From Blastomyces gilchristii SLH14081 (lineage: Eukaryota > Ascomycota > Eurotiomycetes > Onygenales > Ajellomycetaceae), in assembly GCF_000003855.2 (NCBI RefSeq), contig NW_003101669.1, positions 1,554,795-1,618,794 of the forward strand: DNA of 64,000 nt, in the 5' to 3' direction. The stretch's first letter is position 1; every line of letters begins with the position of its first letter. The position numbers were made by a program, and so were the translations under genes. Below, piece after piece: positions 1-11,560 of this stretch. The notes beneath the pieces are model-generated. The model did no database searches. It had not been told where the DNA came from and worked only from the letters and a program-made list of their open reading frames with translations.

Positions 1-1562
1 ACTGCTTGCATTATATCTAGTTTATCACCAGAGTTATTTCTCAATTCTCTAATCTTAACAGAAGTTTGAGAATTCAAGTTCTGTTTACATTTAGCTGAAG
101 AGTTGGAGTTTAAAGACTTAGATAGTTGAGAGTTTCTTCTTTTTAAGCTTACAGTTGTGAGTTTACTGGCTTGACTCTTCTCTTCAGTTCTAGATTGACT
201 TTGAGCTTCATCTTTTCTCCAGTTCTTTTGAGTTCTAGGAGTAAATATACATTCTTTTGAGCTAGATACATGTTTTTCTTTGCAATTAGAGCACTTAAGC
301 AGAGTATGTTGACAAATTTCACCTCTTTTTGAGCATGTTTCACATTTATGCTCACTAGTTTTGTGATCTCTGGCACAGAATGCATATTTTGAGTCTCTAA
401 AACATGAGATTGCAAAGTGTCCATATCTTTGACAGTTTGAACACTGTGTTTGAGCTTTGAGATTCATCCTTGAGTCTTTGTATTCATGAACTCTCATTTT
501 CAAACCTGCTACTCTTACTTCAGAGATCTTTAACTGTTCAAGTGTTTTTATATATACTAGAACAGAGGCATTTCTCCTGCTTTGTCTGAACTCAATTGAA
601 TTTAGTCATACAGGCTTCTTTCTCAGTTGAATAGAGTTGTATTCTTTCAATTCATTTTTGAGAAGTAGCATTCCTTCTTCACAGTCAAAAATTTCAACTG
701 AAATATTATGAAGAATGAATTTGTCTCACTTTTCATCTCTTTCAGATAGAATTATTGTGTTTAACAAAGATTCTACTGCTGACTTTCAGAGATTCTCATT
801 CTGAATAAGGAATTCAGCACTGAATTCAGGCATTGTAGTCAGAATGATGAAGTTTCTAAAGAATGATGATTCAATTGAAGCTATAACTGGTTTTTGAACT
901 TCAATATCAGTCATCAACTGAGAAAAGAACTGCTGATTAATTTCATTTCTGATTCTGAAAATGAGATTTGAGTTTAGCTTGTTCTTTGCAGAATGTCCTG
1001 GTTTGAGACTTTGAGAATAAGTCTCTATTTCTGGAGATTGAAGATTTTTCNNNNNNNNNNNNNNNNNNNNNNNNNNNNNNNNNNNNNNNNNNNNNNNNNN
1101 NNNNNNNNNNNNNNNNNNNNNNNNNNNNNNNNNNNNNNNNNNNNNNNNNNNNNNNNNNNNNNNNNNNNNNNNNNNNNNNNNNNNNNNNNNAGCATATGTT
1201 TTCTTCTGATTCAAAGAAGAAGAAGAAGAAGAAGTAGAAAAGAAAGAAGAGCAAACTGAAGAGTCAGTGATTATATTAGAAATTTTCAAAGTTTTTTAAA
1301 CTGTGTTTGAAATTCCAAGTTTGAACTTGATCACTTTCTGTAGTTGTCTAGCCTGAGTATGAAGAATTAACAGAACTTCTTCATTCATCTCACTTAGACA
1401 CTGCTTTTCAAGAATTTTACTTGCTTTTTCAAGTTTCTGTATTTCAAGAACTTGTTGTTTCTCTATCTCTTCTTTCTTTCTTCTCTTCAGAATTTCAATC
1501 TCAGAAATAGTATTTGAGAAAGCATCTTTCTCCACAACAACTGAGTGTACTTTTGAACTCAT
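1..1562 (-). pseudogene. LINE (Tad-like) ORF1 remnant, zinc-knuckle gag
   Basis: This is the ORF1 (gag-like) protein of a non-LTR retrotransposon, read on the minus strand and running off the left edge. The likely start is at 1562. The N-terminal part is charged and coiled-coil-like (1300-1562). It ends at a stop at 1296-1298 and the same coding character resumes below it, across an N gap. Between 443 and 249 lie three closely spaced cysteine/histidine knuckles: first CSNCQRYGHFAISC, then a Cys/His pair cluster ending HKC, then a CSNC...H...C group. A tripartite arrangement like this is typical of Tad/I-clade LINE ORF1 proteins that bind RNA. Stops at several points and the lack of CpG fit RIP-type damage. 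The knuckles themselves keep all their ligands, so decay is incomplete. The ORF2 part (endonuclease, reverse transcriptase) would lie beyond the window. Confidence 0.7.
1051..1190. other. Assembly gap (140 N)
   Basis: A run of undetermined bases inside the LINE ORF1 remnant. Flanking sequence reads in the same minus-strand frame on both sides, so the gap size is compatible with an open frame. It falls next to a GAA/TTC-rich serine tract (about 1205-1235). Confidence 0.99.
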
Positions 1563-1572
1563 TGTTCTTACT

Positions 1573-1712
1573 CAATGAAAAGTTAGTCAGACTAATTCAA
1601 TTGAGATATTTATTAAACTCTTTTTGAATTGAAAAGTTGATCAGACTGTTTCAATTAAGAGGTTTCTAAGTCTGTTTTCAATTGAAAAGTTAGTCAGACT
1701 ATTTCAAAAGAA
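1573..1712. repeat. Short tandem repeat, about 54 bp x 2.6
   Basis: Three successive units begin with a variant of TGAAAAGTTAGTCAGACT at about 1577, 1631 and 1684. The first two run on into related sequence of about 54 bp before the next begins. The array lies just upstream of the LINE ORF1 start on the minus strand, where 5' UTR repeats are plausible. Unit divergence is mostly by transitions. Confidence 0.6.
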
Positions 1713-2530
1713 GAATCGCAGACTTTTGTGTATAAAACACCTGATTTTTTTCACACTAGTTCAGTAACTAGGTTAGATTTTTGAAGAGAATCTAATAAAC
1801 TAAAATTGATTTTTAAGATAAATCAATAAAATCTTTACAATCTCTTTCTTAGAATACAATGAGGAAAAGTATGATATCAATTGATAGTAAATCAGATGAT
1901 ATGACAGTTTTTGAGAGAAAAACTGACAAAAAATAAATCAATTTTTTGAAGAGAAATTGATTAAAACTATTCAATTTTATTCTAAATTATTCAATTCTTC
2001 TCACACAACAGGTGTGCAACTCAAATCAGTTAATAAAGAGTGTAAAAAAGAATTAAGTATTAATGAAAGCTCTTCAGTCACTGAAAAAGTAATTCTTACT
2101 TAAAAGAATATGAAATTATGACAGAAAACAACTCTGTTTTTAATTCTTTGTAAGAATATTGTGTAAAACCCAGAGAAAAACACCTTACTTTTTTAAGAGA
2201 AGTAAAAAACTATTTCTAAAATCTTTTTTTTGCATTAACTGCTGCAGAAGAATGAGATAGAAACTGCTAAGATATGCACTACTGTATACTCTCTACCAAG
2301 ACTTTCCCTCTTCAGGGTCTTGATATTATAGAGAATATAAGTCTGTTTCTATATAATAATATAAATATTGCCAGCGGGATGTAGAGGAACTGGTTATTTA
2401 TATCTCAAAATAGAAGACTTTGTCAATGATTATATCAATATAGAGTTAATTCTCAAATTTAATAGAAACCTAGTGTTGCTGTTCTCAATCCCTTGCAGAA
2501 TCTATTGAATATTGAGGTATTAAAACTAGA
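1713..2530. other. AT-rich, no recognisable gene
   Basis: CpG-poor AT-rich sequence between the LINE 5' side and the unmutated island. I see no coding frame and no terminal repeat. A small patch with a retained CpG (GCCAGCGGGATG, about 2371) stands out. It may be LINE 5' UTR or an unrelated element. Confidence 0.4.
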
Positions 2531-3244
2531 TTTAATATATCTCACTGTGCAGGGATCAAAGGCTCAGTCAGACCTTGGGGTATACTGATTTTATAGTTGT
2601 CGTGTCTGCTGATTATGTATTGAGTACAGTTGCTGAGGTATCTTTTTGTACTTTTCTGTCGGGGATGGGCCAGATTGAGAGGGGTGGTACGAGGGCGAGA
2701 CTTGGCGTTGATGTCCAGATACACTGAAGACAGACCGCGGAGGTTGCACTTCAGAAGTGGTTGTTGGTTATGTGCTTGATATTATCGCTGAGGTATCTTT
2801 TTGTATTTTTCTGCTGGGGATGGGCCAGATTAGGAAGGGCGGTACAACGGTGGGACTTGGTGTTGGTGTTTTGAAACATCAAAGATGGACAGGGTTTTCG
2901 CGGAGGTCGCTCCTCAGATATCTCCACAACTACAGATCGGGGATCTTCCAAAATCGAGAAGATTGGTGCATATGGCTAGGTCTCTTCACCTTACAATTTG
3001 TATGGCACTTTGGCCCGGGGTTGTGGTGTGGTAGGGGAGAACGGGGGATACTCCCACACAGGAGTTTCGAACAACGTCCGGTTCACGTTTGGCTGGATAA
3101 CTCCACCACCACACAGGGTATGCGGTCGGCGATGGGGTCAGAATGCTCGTATGATCGAGGGCTTTTCGATGGATCTATCGGCGGGTTCTTATTCGAAAAA
3201 TTGAGCGAGTTCGTGGTGGAGCGGTTGATCTGTGATTATGTAGA
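2531..3244. repeat. Unmutated CpG-containing island with internal duplication
   Basis: About 700 bp with normal GC content and many CpGs (for example at 2990-3230), embedded in CpG-depleted DNA. A segment beginning GCTGAGGTATCTTTTTGTA occurs at about 2633 and again at about 2789. The two copies stay similar for roughly 100 bp, so this is a direct duplication with a period of about 156 bp. On the minus strand both copies encode a related peptide (NLAHPxQKxTKRYLS). Open frames of up to 199 codons exist but match nothing I recognise. The right edge (about 3245) abuts Gypsy sequence, so this may be a younger insertion or a non-TE fragment. Confidence 0.5.
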
Positions 3245-3538
3245 AGTATACTGTAGAAAGAGTATAAGAAATACTAAAATTATTAATTTATCAACTTACA
3301 AAGCATCTCAGTTATCTACTTCAACTGAAGTAAGATTCTCTTTAATTAGTGATTAATCTCTACAGTGCTTTCAATAGCAGTATCAGCTGACTTCTTCTTA
3401 AGATTAGTCATTCTGAGATATTTTTTTATCTCAGAGACTCATACTTTTATCTTCTTTTACAGATAAGTAAGAGAGATCTTCTCAGTCTTAACAGAATTCA
3501 TCAACACTTGAAGCTCTGAGATTCTCACTCTGTACTGC

Positions 3539-4141
3539 TTAAGTATCTAAACTTCTTATCAGAGCTGATATAACATCTTTCTGTGAGATAATACTTACAG
3601 AGAGATAGAAGTTGTTGTTACAGATATAACAGAAATAACAGAAGTAAGAGAAGAGATAGATATATAAAATCCTCTCTTTCTTCAGCTGCTTAGTACAGTG
3701 TAAATAAGTAATAATATCAGTCAGAGACTGCACTGAAGTCTTCTTACAGAGAGAAGACAAAGAAACTGCAGAATTCTGTGAACTTAACTTAGCAGTATTC
3801 TGAGCAGGGCTCAGGTATACTGCAGAAGAGAAACTACAGATTGAGCTTCTCAGAGTCACTATCTCTGAAATCAAGCTCTCTCTGAGTTTCTCTCTGAATG
3901 ATCACACAGGGTCATACATTACTATGTTAACTGAGAGAAAGAGTAGTGTCACAACAGCAGTGAAGAAGACAGAGAAAGAATCAGATATGAACAAACTGAC
4001 TGATAGAAGAGATAACATCTCACTGTAAGATATAATAACTACTGCTGCAGCTGTAAGAGAAGCAGAGAAAGAAGAAGAAGAAAATGTGACAATGAAAGTG
4101 ATACTTCTGCAGTCTATTGACACTGCTGTCTTCATCTTCAA
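3539..4141 (-). pseudogene. Antisense serine-rich ORF in Gypsy 3' region (broken)
   Basis: Two adjoining minus-strand open frames (3902-4141 and 3539-3874) correspond to the single longer minus-strand frame at 63388-63993 of the other Gypsy copy. They share strings such as LSPAQNTA, AVSLSSLC and YICNNNF. The product would be Ser/Val/Ala-rich with a hydrophobic Cys/Phe/Tyr-rich C-terminus. I do not recognise the family. The plus strand is GAGA-rich here, which by itself yields serine codons on the minus strand, so the frame may be a by-product rather than a gene. Confidence 0.3.
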
Positions 4142-4662
4142 TCAAGCTTTCTTAATAGTCACAGAGACTGCAGCTGCACTACAAAGACATTTAATCACTA
4201 GAAAATGTCAGAATAAGCTCTTTATTATCTTCTCAGAATAATACTCTCATGCACTCACTATTATAATTGAGAGAGAGGAAAGAAAAATGTATCACAGAGA
4301 GAGAGAATCTTTTGAAAAATCCTGTCACTACTGTTAGCTTTGTTTCTAAAATACATCACTTTTATAGAGAATTTTATACATAGAATGAAATATAATAAGA
4401 GATCTGTAAGTCACTTGTTAACTATGTTTTTCACATTTTAAATTGATATATAAGAAACTCACTTATCACATATTTAATTTGAATAGAGATGAGAAAGAAA
4501 GATCTATACAGTTAGTAGAAAGACTCATCTATTTCTTTATATCACACACAGTATATACACTGTCAAATTGATTGATAACTGTTACTATACAACAAAGATA
4601 ATTTCTAATTCAGTAATCTTAAGAGTATCAGAATCATGCTTTTAAAGAAGAGAGTATTATTA

Positions 4663-5199
4663 TATTTCTGACTGTGTCAAGACCTTACTGCAGTTCTACA
4701 CAGCTTATCACTTTTATATGAATAATTTCATTCATTCTGTAGATTATTCAAACTGGTTTTCAACCACTCTATAACATTATTCAGATATATTATAGAAAGA
4801 TTTAATTAATAAATATGAGAATCTCACTTCTATACAAGATTAGCAGATTACTCTTTCTTGATAATAAAGCATCACTGAGATATTGCTTCAGCTATTCTCA
4901 CTGTGAAATGAGAGAAGAGTATCTGCTTATTATCTATATAGAATAGCTAGATGCTGGCTTCTCATCAAAGAAGTCAGTAATTTATTTTTCTCAGACTAAA
5001 ATATATACAAGAGTTACTGTGTTTCTCATACAATCTTCTTAGTATACTAAGTATTATATCTGTGATATTCTCACAGTAACTCTGTAGTCTACAAGCTCAC
5101 TATTTAAGCAAGATAGTCAAGCTCACTTATACAGCTTCTCAACAACTATTTCTACATAATACCGCTGACTAGCCACCGCTTCAGTTCTATCACATTACA
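4663..5199 (+). repeat. Gypsy 3' LTR (copy B)
   Basis: 537 bp, colinear with the LTR at 57192-57724. Its first two bases read TA where the other copy has TG, a transition that destroys the usual LTR terminus. The end is ...TTACA. Every CpG present in the first 70 bp of the other copy is TpG or CpA here. Confidence 0.75.
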
Positions 5200-5645
5200 T
5201 TAATTATCAACTGTAAGAGTCAGCTGTAAAAGACAAATGTTATTATACACATCTCATTCATTTTCATATGTCACATATTTAATCTATTTTCAACATCATG
5301 TCATCTGAAAAACACTAAAAATAAAGAAAAATCTCAAAACTTGAGATCTGCAAGAGATTCAAGAGCTGCAAGCTACTCTTATAACAACATTATATATATC
5401 TCTGATTTCTCTATCACTCTGTGTATAACATTAATGTCATTTATCACAAGATTGACTGAAATGCCAATATAGAAATGTGTATATATATATGTAGAAAAAT
5501 TGAAAAAGAGCACAGAACTTACAGAATTAGAAGTCAAGATAGAGAGAGCAGAGATGAAAGAAATAAAAGAAGAAGAGAGTATAGAACTGAATGAATAACA
5601 GTAGAAGTCACTCAGAATTGAATGCTTATAACTCAGTATATATAC
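5200..5645. other. AT-rich spacer between Gypsy LTR and MITE
   Basis: CpG-depleted sequence with no supported gene. A minus-strand serine-rich open frame is present but lacks any recognisable feature and runs into the MITE. Confidence 0.4.
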
Positions 5646-6151
5646 TAGACTGGCCGCTGAAACTATGAATTTCACATTTGATCCCATTTGGTCTGGTTCC
5701 ATGCATTTCTTGGCGTGAATCCCGCTGGGACTGACTATCAAAAAAACATGTAAAGTGACTATATATCAGATCTTAAAATGAAACCATGACTTGAAAAAAA
5801 TGAGAAAGTGATCTCATTTAATTCCATTTAGTCTCATTCTTGGCATAAAGTTACTATTTTTAGACATTTTAAGGTTTTTTTTAAACTATTTTTAATTTTT
5901 TAAAAAGTAACGCTTTTTGATAATGCTCAAATGAGATTTAAAGTCATTTAAAGTAATAAAAATAATTTAAATTGAGAAGTGAAAATCATGATCTCATTTG
6001 AAAAATGTGACAAGAGTAGACAGTAAGTCTCACTGGAACAGTATAGAACTACTATCTAATGTTAAAACTATGTAATGAGATCAGTTGAATTGGTAATGAA
6101 ACTATCAAAAAATCTGGTTCTGGTTTCAGACACGGTCACATGATCAGTCTA
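5646..6151 (+). mobile_element. 506-bp hAT-type MITE (copy 1)
   Basis: Non-autonomous DNA element with TAGACTGGCC at the left end and GATCAGTCTA at the right end, forming a short terminal inverted repeat (TAGACTGRYC). The same sequence occurs at 12401-12906 (inverted, also 506 bp) and twice more, split, within 14288-21168. The flanking octamers ATATATAC and GTATACAC match at 6 of 8 bases, and both differences are transitions, as expected of an 8-bp hAT target duplication later mutated. It has no coding capacity. Its ends match those of the autonomous hAT element at 14792-20652. Confidence 0.75.
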
Positions 6152-7920
6152 GTATACACACAATCTTCTCTGCAGAAGAGAGAGAGAAAGTAACAGAAGA
6201 AGTTTAAGAGTAGAAAGAGATAGTCTCAGCAGTGTAATCATCTTTGATTAAAATGATTTCTGATATTGAAGTAACTAAGAATCATTGTTAGTATACAAAA
6301 ACTGCAAAATCAGAGATAAGAACAGTTACTGAATGAACATCTACTGATCTTAGAGTTGTACATACAACTATAACATGCACAAGACTTCTCAGAAAGAGAG
6401 AGAGAGACACAGAGAAATGCAGAAAGCAGAATACAGTATACAAACAGCTCATTTTCATGATAATATCTCAGATAAGATGTATGAGTCTCACACTCACAGA
6501 TGTAAAAGAGTACAACATTCATGTTTCTATTTCTGAAAACACAGATATCTTTTGTCTGCATCATGAAGTTGAATAATAGATACTAAAGAATAGACTGATA
6601 TGAATCTATTATTCTGAAGAAATTCATCAGAGCTGATATCTCTGTGATATTGAACTTTACAGTTGTAAAAAGTTTCTTAATATCTGTGAATGTCATGACT
6701 TTGTGTATAATAAAATCTATAATAATTTTCTCTAAGAACAGAAAAATCAGTGTTAGAAAGAGAAGATGAAAAAAGAAAGACTTACAATCTTAACACTATT
6801 AAAGAGAAGAGTGATTCTTCAGTATAAATGAATAATTACTTCATTATAAATATTTAAAATAAATATAATAATTGATATCTATAATCAAGCTTCAGATAGT
6901 CATATTATATACAGTCTTTGTATAATAAATTGTTTTAGAAGTTAATAAGAAGAGCAGAAGTATATACACTGAGAAATGTAATTCATTAAGTCTATGCAAT
7001 ATCTTCTTAAAACAGAGAGAGCTAGTAATAAAAGCAGAGACAGCAGAAGTAGAAAGAGCAGAAGTAGTGAGAGTGAGAATTATAGAAACAGAGATAGCAG
7101 AAGCAGGAGAATCAGACACAGAGACAGGTGTAGAAGATAAGAGAGAAGTAGTAGAGAAAGAAACAGAGAGAGTAGAAGAGAATACAGAAGATCTGATTAT
7201 ATATAATACAGATAATTTCTTCATTATTATGTTTTTCAAGTTTTTAATTAATGATTTAACATTGAGATACTCACTATTATCAGCAGACACAGATCTGTCA
7301 ATATATGAAGATTCTATATGAATAAAAACAAACATCAGTATCTGTATTCATATAAAAATCATGTCAGAAAATATGATCAGAAGTCTACTGAGAAGAAAAA
7401 ACAGTTGAGAGTGTATAAGAAGATGAAGAAGATATGTTATTCATGATAATATATTCTGATAATTATTAGAAGAAAATAAGTCCTGATCACATTTCACAAT
7501 GCATTATACTTACTGCTAACAAACTGCTCAGTATGAGCACTACAAGAACACTTATTATAAGAACAGAGAGTCATCATCAGAAATGTATACAATGTGATAG
7601 ATGAATAACAGATAGAAGATGTTGAACAGAAGAAGAGACAGAAATCTTGAATGAGATGATAATATTTGATGATGATAATAATGAAGAAGATGATTGAAGA
7701 ATGAGAAAAGTTAGTGAATAAGTGATATAATATAGTAGAAGTTTCTTTGTAAGAGTGTACACAGAATACTAACTGAATCAGAAACAGATCACATAATTTT
7801 GAATACTAGTGACATGCTAATCTGCATGAAGCTAGAGTGTACATCATGATTATGTGAGTGTGACTGAATCTGATGAGAGAGAATGTGATTCAGAAGAACA
7901 TACAACTGTCAGATGATAAC
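6152..7920. other. AT-rich repeat-derived region, unidentified
   Basis: CpG-depleted. A plus-strand open frame (7067-7321) encodes an acidic Glu/Thr-rich peptide, and a minus-strand serine-rich frame overlaps it (6892-7335). Neither shows a domain. A gag-like origin is possible but unsupported. Confidence 0.35.
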
Positions 7921-8060
7921 ACAGCCGCTTCCAAACTTGCTTATGAATGTAAAGAGGCCATAGCAGCCACCGATTAATTTAGTGTACAGTATATAAGAAG
8001 CCGGCGTACGCCTGTAATCGTACGCTGGCTCAAGCAACCTTTGAATCACAGAACTCTACT
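7921..8060 (+). promoter_or_regulatory. TATA-like box followed by CpG-rich hairpin
   Basis: TATATAAG at about 7991 is followed at 8001-8032 by a 12-bp inverted repeat, AGCCGGCGTACG / CGTACGCTGGCT, with one mismatch around an 8-base loop. CpGs survive here although the surroundings are CpG-depleted. The layout resembles the U3/R junction of an LTR promoter, but no matching LTR partner is visible in the window. Confidence 0.4.
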
Positions 8061-9259
8061 CAATCAGATGAAAAGAGCTCTGAACTCAGTAGCTGCTCAC
8101 TCAGTGATAGTCTTCTCATTTGAATTACTCACAGAAGTTAAGCTGAGATAGCTGCTGCTGAGAGATAAAGAAGCTCTGATAGATGTAACTGAATTCATCA
8201 TGATCTGTGATACTGTACAGTGAAATATTCTAGATTTATATATTCTTGCAAAGATTAAAATGACAGAATTCTTCAACTGCTCTCACACTTAATCAGTTAT
8301 CAAGATAAGTGACTTTGTCTTTCTTAATCTAGCCTGTAAGAATGAGAAAGAATATACTATTTAAGAATCTTCAAAGATCTCATCTCTGTAAACTGACCTG
8401 TTTAAAGTTATTATGAAAGTCTCTGATATTGCCTTTTATCTACTACTTTCTCTCAAGTGATGCATGCATTCTGTTATTTCTGTCATTTATTTGGAAAAAA
8501 TACTTCTATATTCTGCAGATCTCAAACATTCACTCTCAGAGTCAGTTATTGTGACTAATCAGTCTCAATTTGAAATTGAAAAGATCATCAGCAAATGCAC
8601 AGAGAGGAGAAAAACATATCTTCAGATTAAGTGAAGAGAATATGAAGATCTGATCTGAAAATCTCTCAATATAATTACAAAGAATACTTCAGATCTTGTC
8701 AAAGTCTTTATAATCAAGAGATCTCGCAGGCGATCATGTCAAGTCTAAGAGAGATGAATAAGAAAGAGAATGTCATGAGTAAAAGTAATAAGAAAAAAGA
8801 GAAGAAGAAGAAAAGAAAAGAAAATTCATTATCACTATTTTTAACTACTGACTGCAGAAGAGAAAGAAAAAAGAAGAAAATAAAATAAAGAAAAGTAAAA
8901 TCAGAGATCTTTCATCTATTACATTCATTTCAAGTCTCTTATCAATTATTCTCAAGCTCATGTTACAGCTTCATCTTCTATTTGATGAGATATGCATCTC
9001 AGAATGCAATGTTCACTGACAGACTATTATTTATAAGATCACTGAAGTATGTCTCACTAGATAGCTTGAAGAAATAATTGTTATTGATGATATCATCTAC
9101 AGCTGAGATTATATTAGTAAATTCTCTGATCTTGTCTAACTTCTTTCACACAGTCTGCACAGTGTTCAGATTATATTTATCAAGATTAGATAGCTGTCTC
9201 AATATCTTCAGATTCTGTGCTATACAGTTGATAGTCTAATCTCTGAAAGATAAAATTGA
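8061..9259. other. AT-rich, no identified gene
   Basis: CpG-depleted sequence carrying no open frame above background. It may be downstream (3') sequence of the DUF3716-like remnant that lies to its right on the minus strand. Confidence 0.35.
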
Positions 9260-9539
9260 TGACTACTATCTGCTACTTATCTTGAAATTCTTGATTACTC
9301 TGATAGAAGTTAAACTAGCATTCTTCTCACTAATTCAGATATGCTTGATAGATTTTAAAGTGACTGAACTCAAGATCTTCTGTTTTAAGAGAGTGAGTGT
9401 CTTCTCAGTAGAGATAAAAATTAAATTATTTTCATCTGCATCACTATCTTTGATAGTGTTATCTCTATTCACACTCACAGTCTTCTTAAATCTCAGCACA
9501 CTTTCTCTAAACAGCAGATTATCAGTGTTCTTTTCAAAT

Positions 9540-10750
9540 CTGTATTAGCTATGACAATTTAAAGAACAGTGAGCACTCTTGTTATTTCACTGATAGTTGA
9601 TATAAGCATCATATCTCTGCTGAGTCTGATTGTTATCTGAAGAAGTAATCACACACTCTTTGAATCATCTGTAATCTGCTGTACAAGACTAACAAGATGT
9701 GAGAGCTACTTTCTCATGAGTTTGAAGAATGACAACATTCTGATTGACTGAATCTTTGAGATTAACTGTTCTTGAGATAATTAAGTCATTATTTATCATC
9801 TGTAACTGCAACTTTCATTGCATGAGTATTTATTCCAGCTGCTTAATCAACTACTGACTGAACAGAATAAAAAATTTGCAGTTTATAAACAGTATTTCCT
9901 CACTATGTTCTGTGAGTCTTTTAATAATTGAGATAGTATCTGCAAGTCCTTCTACAGTTGAATCCTGTATTATTAATACACTTGGCTGAGCTGGCTTCTC
10001 ATTCTTCTGAAAGTGTAGATCAGTTCTGTCATCATAATACAGATAATACATATAAGTTATGTCTCATAGTTAAGACATCTGATTATCTTTAATAACTCTC
10101 TTCTATTCTATTCTTTTCAGCATGTTATTCTCTAATATACTATATTACTTCTGACTATCTCTTCATCACTGTTTATCTGCTTCAGTTGACTTCAGTTTCT
10201 CTTTATCTTTCTTCTTATAAATATCTTCTGCTGCTGACTTTACTTTCACTTCTATCTGAGCTATTAACTTTATCTTGTCTTCAGTCACTGTCTCTGCATC
10301 TGTATCTCTGTCAGAGAACTCACAAATATTTGAAGATCATGACTTCAGCTCAGTGAATGATATAATAAACTTTTATTTAAATCTCTCTGCAGTTACATCT
10401 GAATCTTTTGAGCTTCTGCTCTCAGATTTCTTCACTAACTCATCTGCAGCTTTCTGACCATGTAATCTAGCTGACTGATAATGAGATGCAACTGTCTTTT
10501 TCTCATCACTTCTTGAAACTATCTTAGACATTGAAGAATGAGATTCTAACTCTTCAATTTCATTTGTCTTCTCTACAGTCTTAAGAAGAGTATTACACTC
10601 TTTCTGACTTAACAACTGAAATAATCTTTTCAATACTCTTCTTATATTATCTCTGTTAAGATAATTAATCTGATTAATTACTTCTTCTGTATCTGATATT
10701 CTGAATATCTTTCTTGAACTTATTGCTGCAAGTTCTCTAAATTTTAATGA
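9540..10750 (-). pseudogene. DUF3716-like protein remnant, RIP-damaged
   Basis: A single minus-strand frame reads as protein from about 10750 to 9540 with scattered stops. Its middle carries Lys/Glu-rich linkers. Near its end comes a cysteine region: a CxxC-like pair, then FKECV, then an ACANC-like segment reading YINYQ (Cys codons changed to Tyr), then KSAHCSLNC. That order resembles the fungal DUF3716 domain (C..C...F..CV...ACANC...CS). The Cys-to-Tyr and Trp-to-stop changes are G-to-A transitions, as RIP would give. DUF3716 function is unknown, and such proteins are often multi-copy in Eurotiomycetes. Alternatively this is a retroelement gag. The two open stretches (10373-10633 and 9851-10051) share the frame. 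Confidence 0.4.
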
Positions 10751-11221
10751 AAATTTTTTATAATAATGAGAATAATGATGAAAAGATAATAAGAAAAAGA
10801 AAAGAAAAATAAGAAGAGAAAAATGACTGATTATATTATATACTTACAGATTATTCACTCACATTATTTTCAGTCTTCTGACAGAAGATCTATCTCTTTA
10901 TTATTCTTAATTCTCTTATTCTCTTTTGTCTGTATTCACTCTGAGTTCTACAGTTCTTCATCTTTCATCTATTTATTCATTCTTATGACTTCTATCATCT
11001 TGTTATCTCAGACTCTTTATCTTATTCATAGTTATTATTTTATTATCATCTTATTATTTCAATTTCTTTCTTTATCTGTATAATATCTGTGAAAGATAAA
11101 GATTCTCTATAATATCTATTATCTTATTATTTCAGACTCTTTATTATTATGTCATTATTATCTCATTATAATAATTTCTTTCTTTACTATTATTATTATT
11201 ATTATTCTTTCATTATACTTA
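10751..11221. other. AT-rich low-complexity sequence
   Basis: Pyrimidine/AT-rich with many TTATTATT and TCTTTAT runs. A plus-strand frame (10823-11083) encodes a Ser/Leu/Ile/Phe-rich peptide explained by base composition. No gene is supported. Confidence 0.5.
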
Positions 11222-11560
11222 TATGCAAGCGGAGCTTATGATGAGTCCTTGCGTGATGTTAAATACAGGTCAAGTGTTGGTTATACAGAAGGAAATACAG
11301 GTGTTGAGACCACGCCAAGATAACAAGAACATAGGAAAATACAAAGGAGTGACAATTAGATACATGCGATAATAACTTCCCAGCCCAGGAACATAGAGCA
11401 ATTCATTGAAGCGATTTGTACACCTCTGTATTTATTAGAAACCTGAGGTGCTTGAGTTCCGGATTTAATGTATCCCCTGCGGGTTTCGAACCCACGCGCC
11501 TTGGTTTCCCACATCAAGGTGCTACCAGGTGGCCGCATTAACCATTCAGTCACCGGGGCT
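11222..11560 (-). repeat. tRNA-derived SINE-like island
   Basis: A normal-GC, CpG-bearing island of about 340 bp inside AT-rich DNA. Its minus-strand 5' end resembles a serine-type tRNA: an A box TGACTGAATGG (plus-strand 11542-11552) and a perfect B box GGTTCGAAACCC (11481-11492), with a T stem GTGGG/CCCGC. The spacing (about 60-70 nt) suits a long-variable-arm tRNA. However, the acceptor strands pair only through CCCC/GGGG and no proper 7-nt anticodon loop forms, so it is not a working tRNA. About 230 bp of unrelated sequence follows, which is the SINE body pattern. No clear target duplication or A tail was found. Confidence 0.5.

Larger units (their letters stand above)
3245..5199 (+). mobile_element. 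3' end of a Ty3/Gypsy element with its 3' LTR
   Basis: Sequence 3245-4250 aligns closely to 63045-64000 at the other end of the window (shared stretches such as AAGCATCTCAGT and CAAACTTCTTATCAGA variants). Sequence 4663-5199 aligns along its whole length with the LTR at 57192-57724. This is therefore the 3' part of a second copy of the same Gypsy family, in plus orientation, truncated on its 5' side at the island ending near 3244. A purine-rich tract, AAAGAAGAGAG (4646-4656), directly precedes the LTR and fits a polypurine tract. Differences between the copies are mostly C/T and G/A transitions, consistent with RIP. Confidence 0.75.

Noticed and set aside
11481..11559. Functional tRNA-Ser gene
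   Set aside because: A and B boxes are present, but the acceptor pairs only partly and no 7-nt anticodon loop forms.
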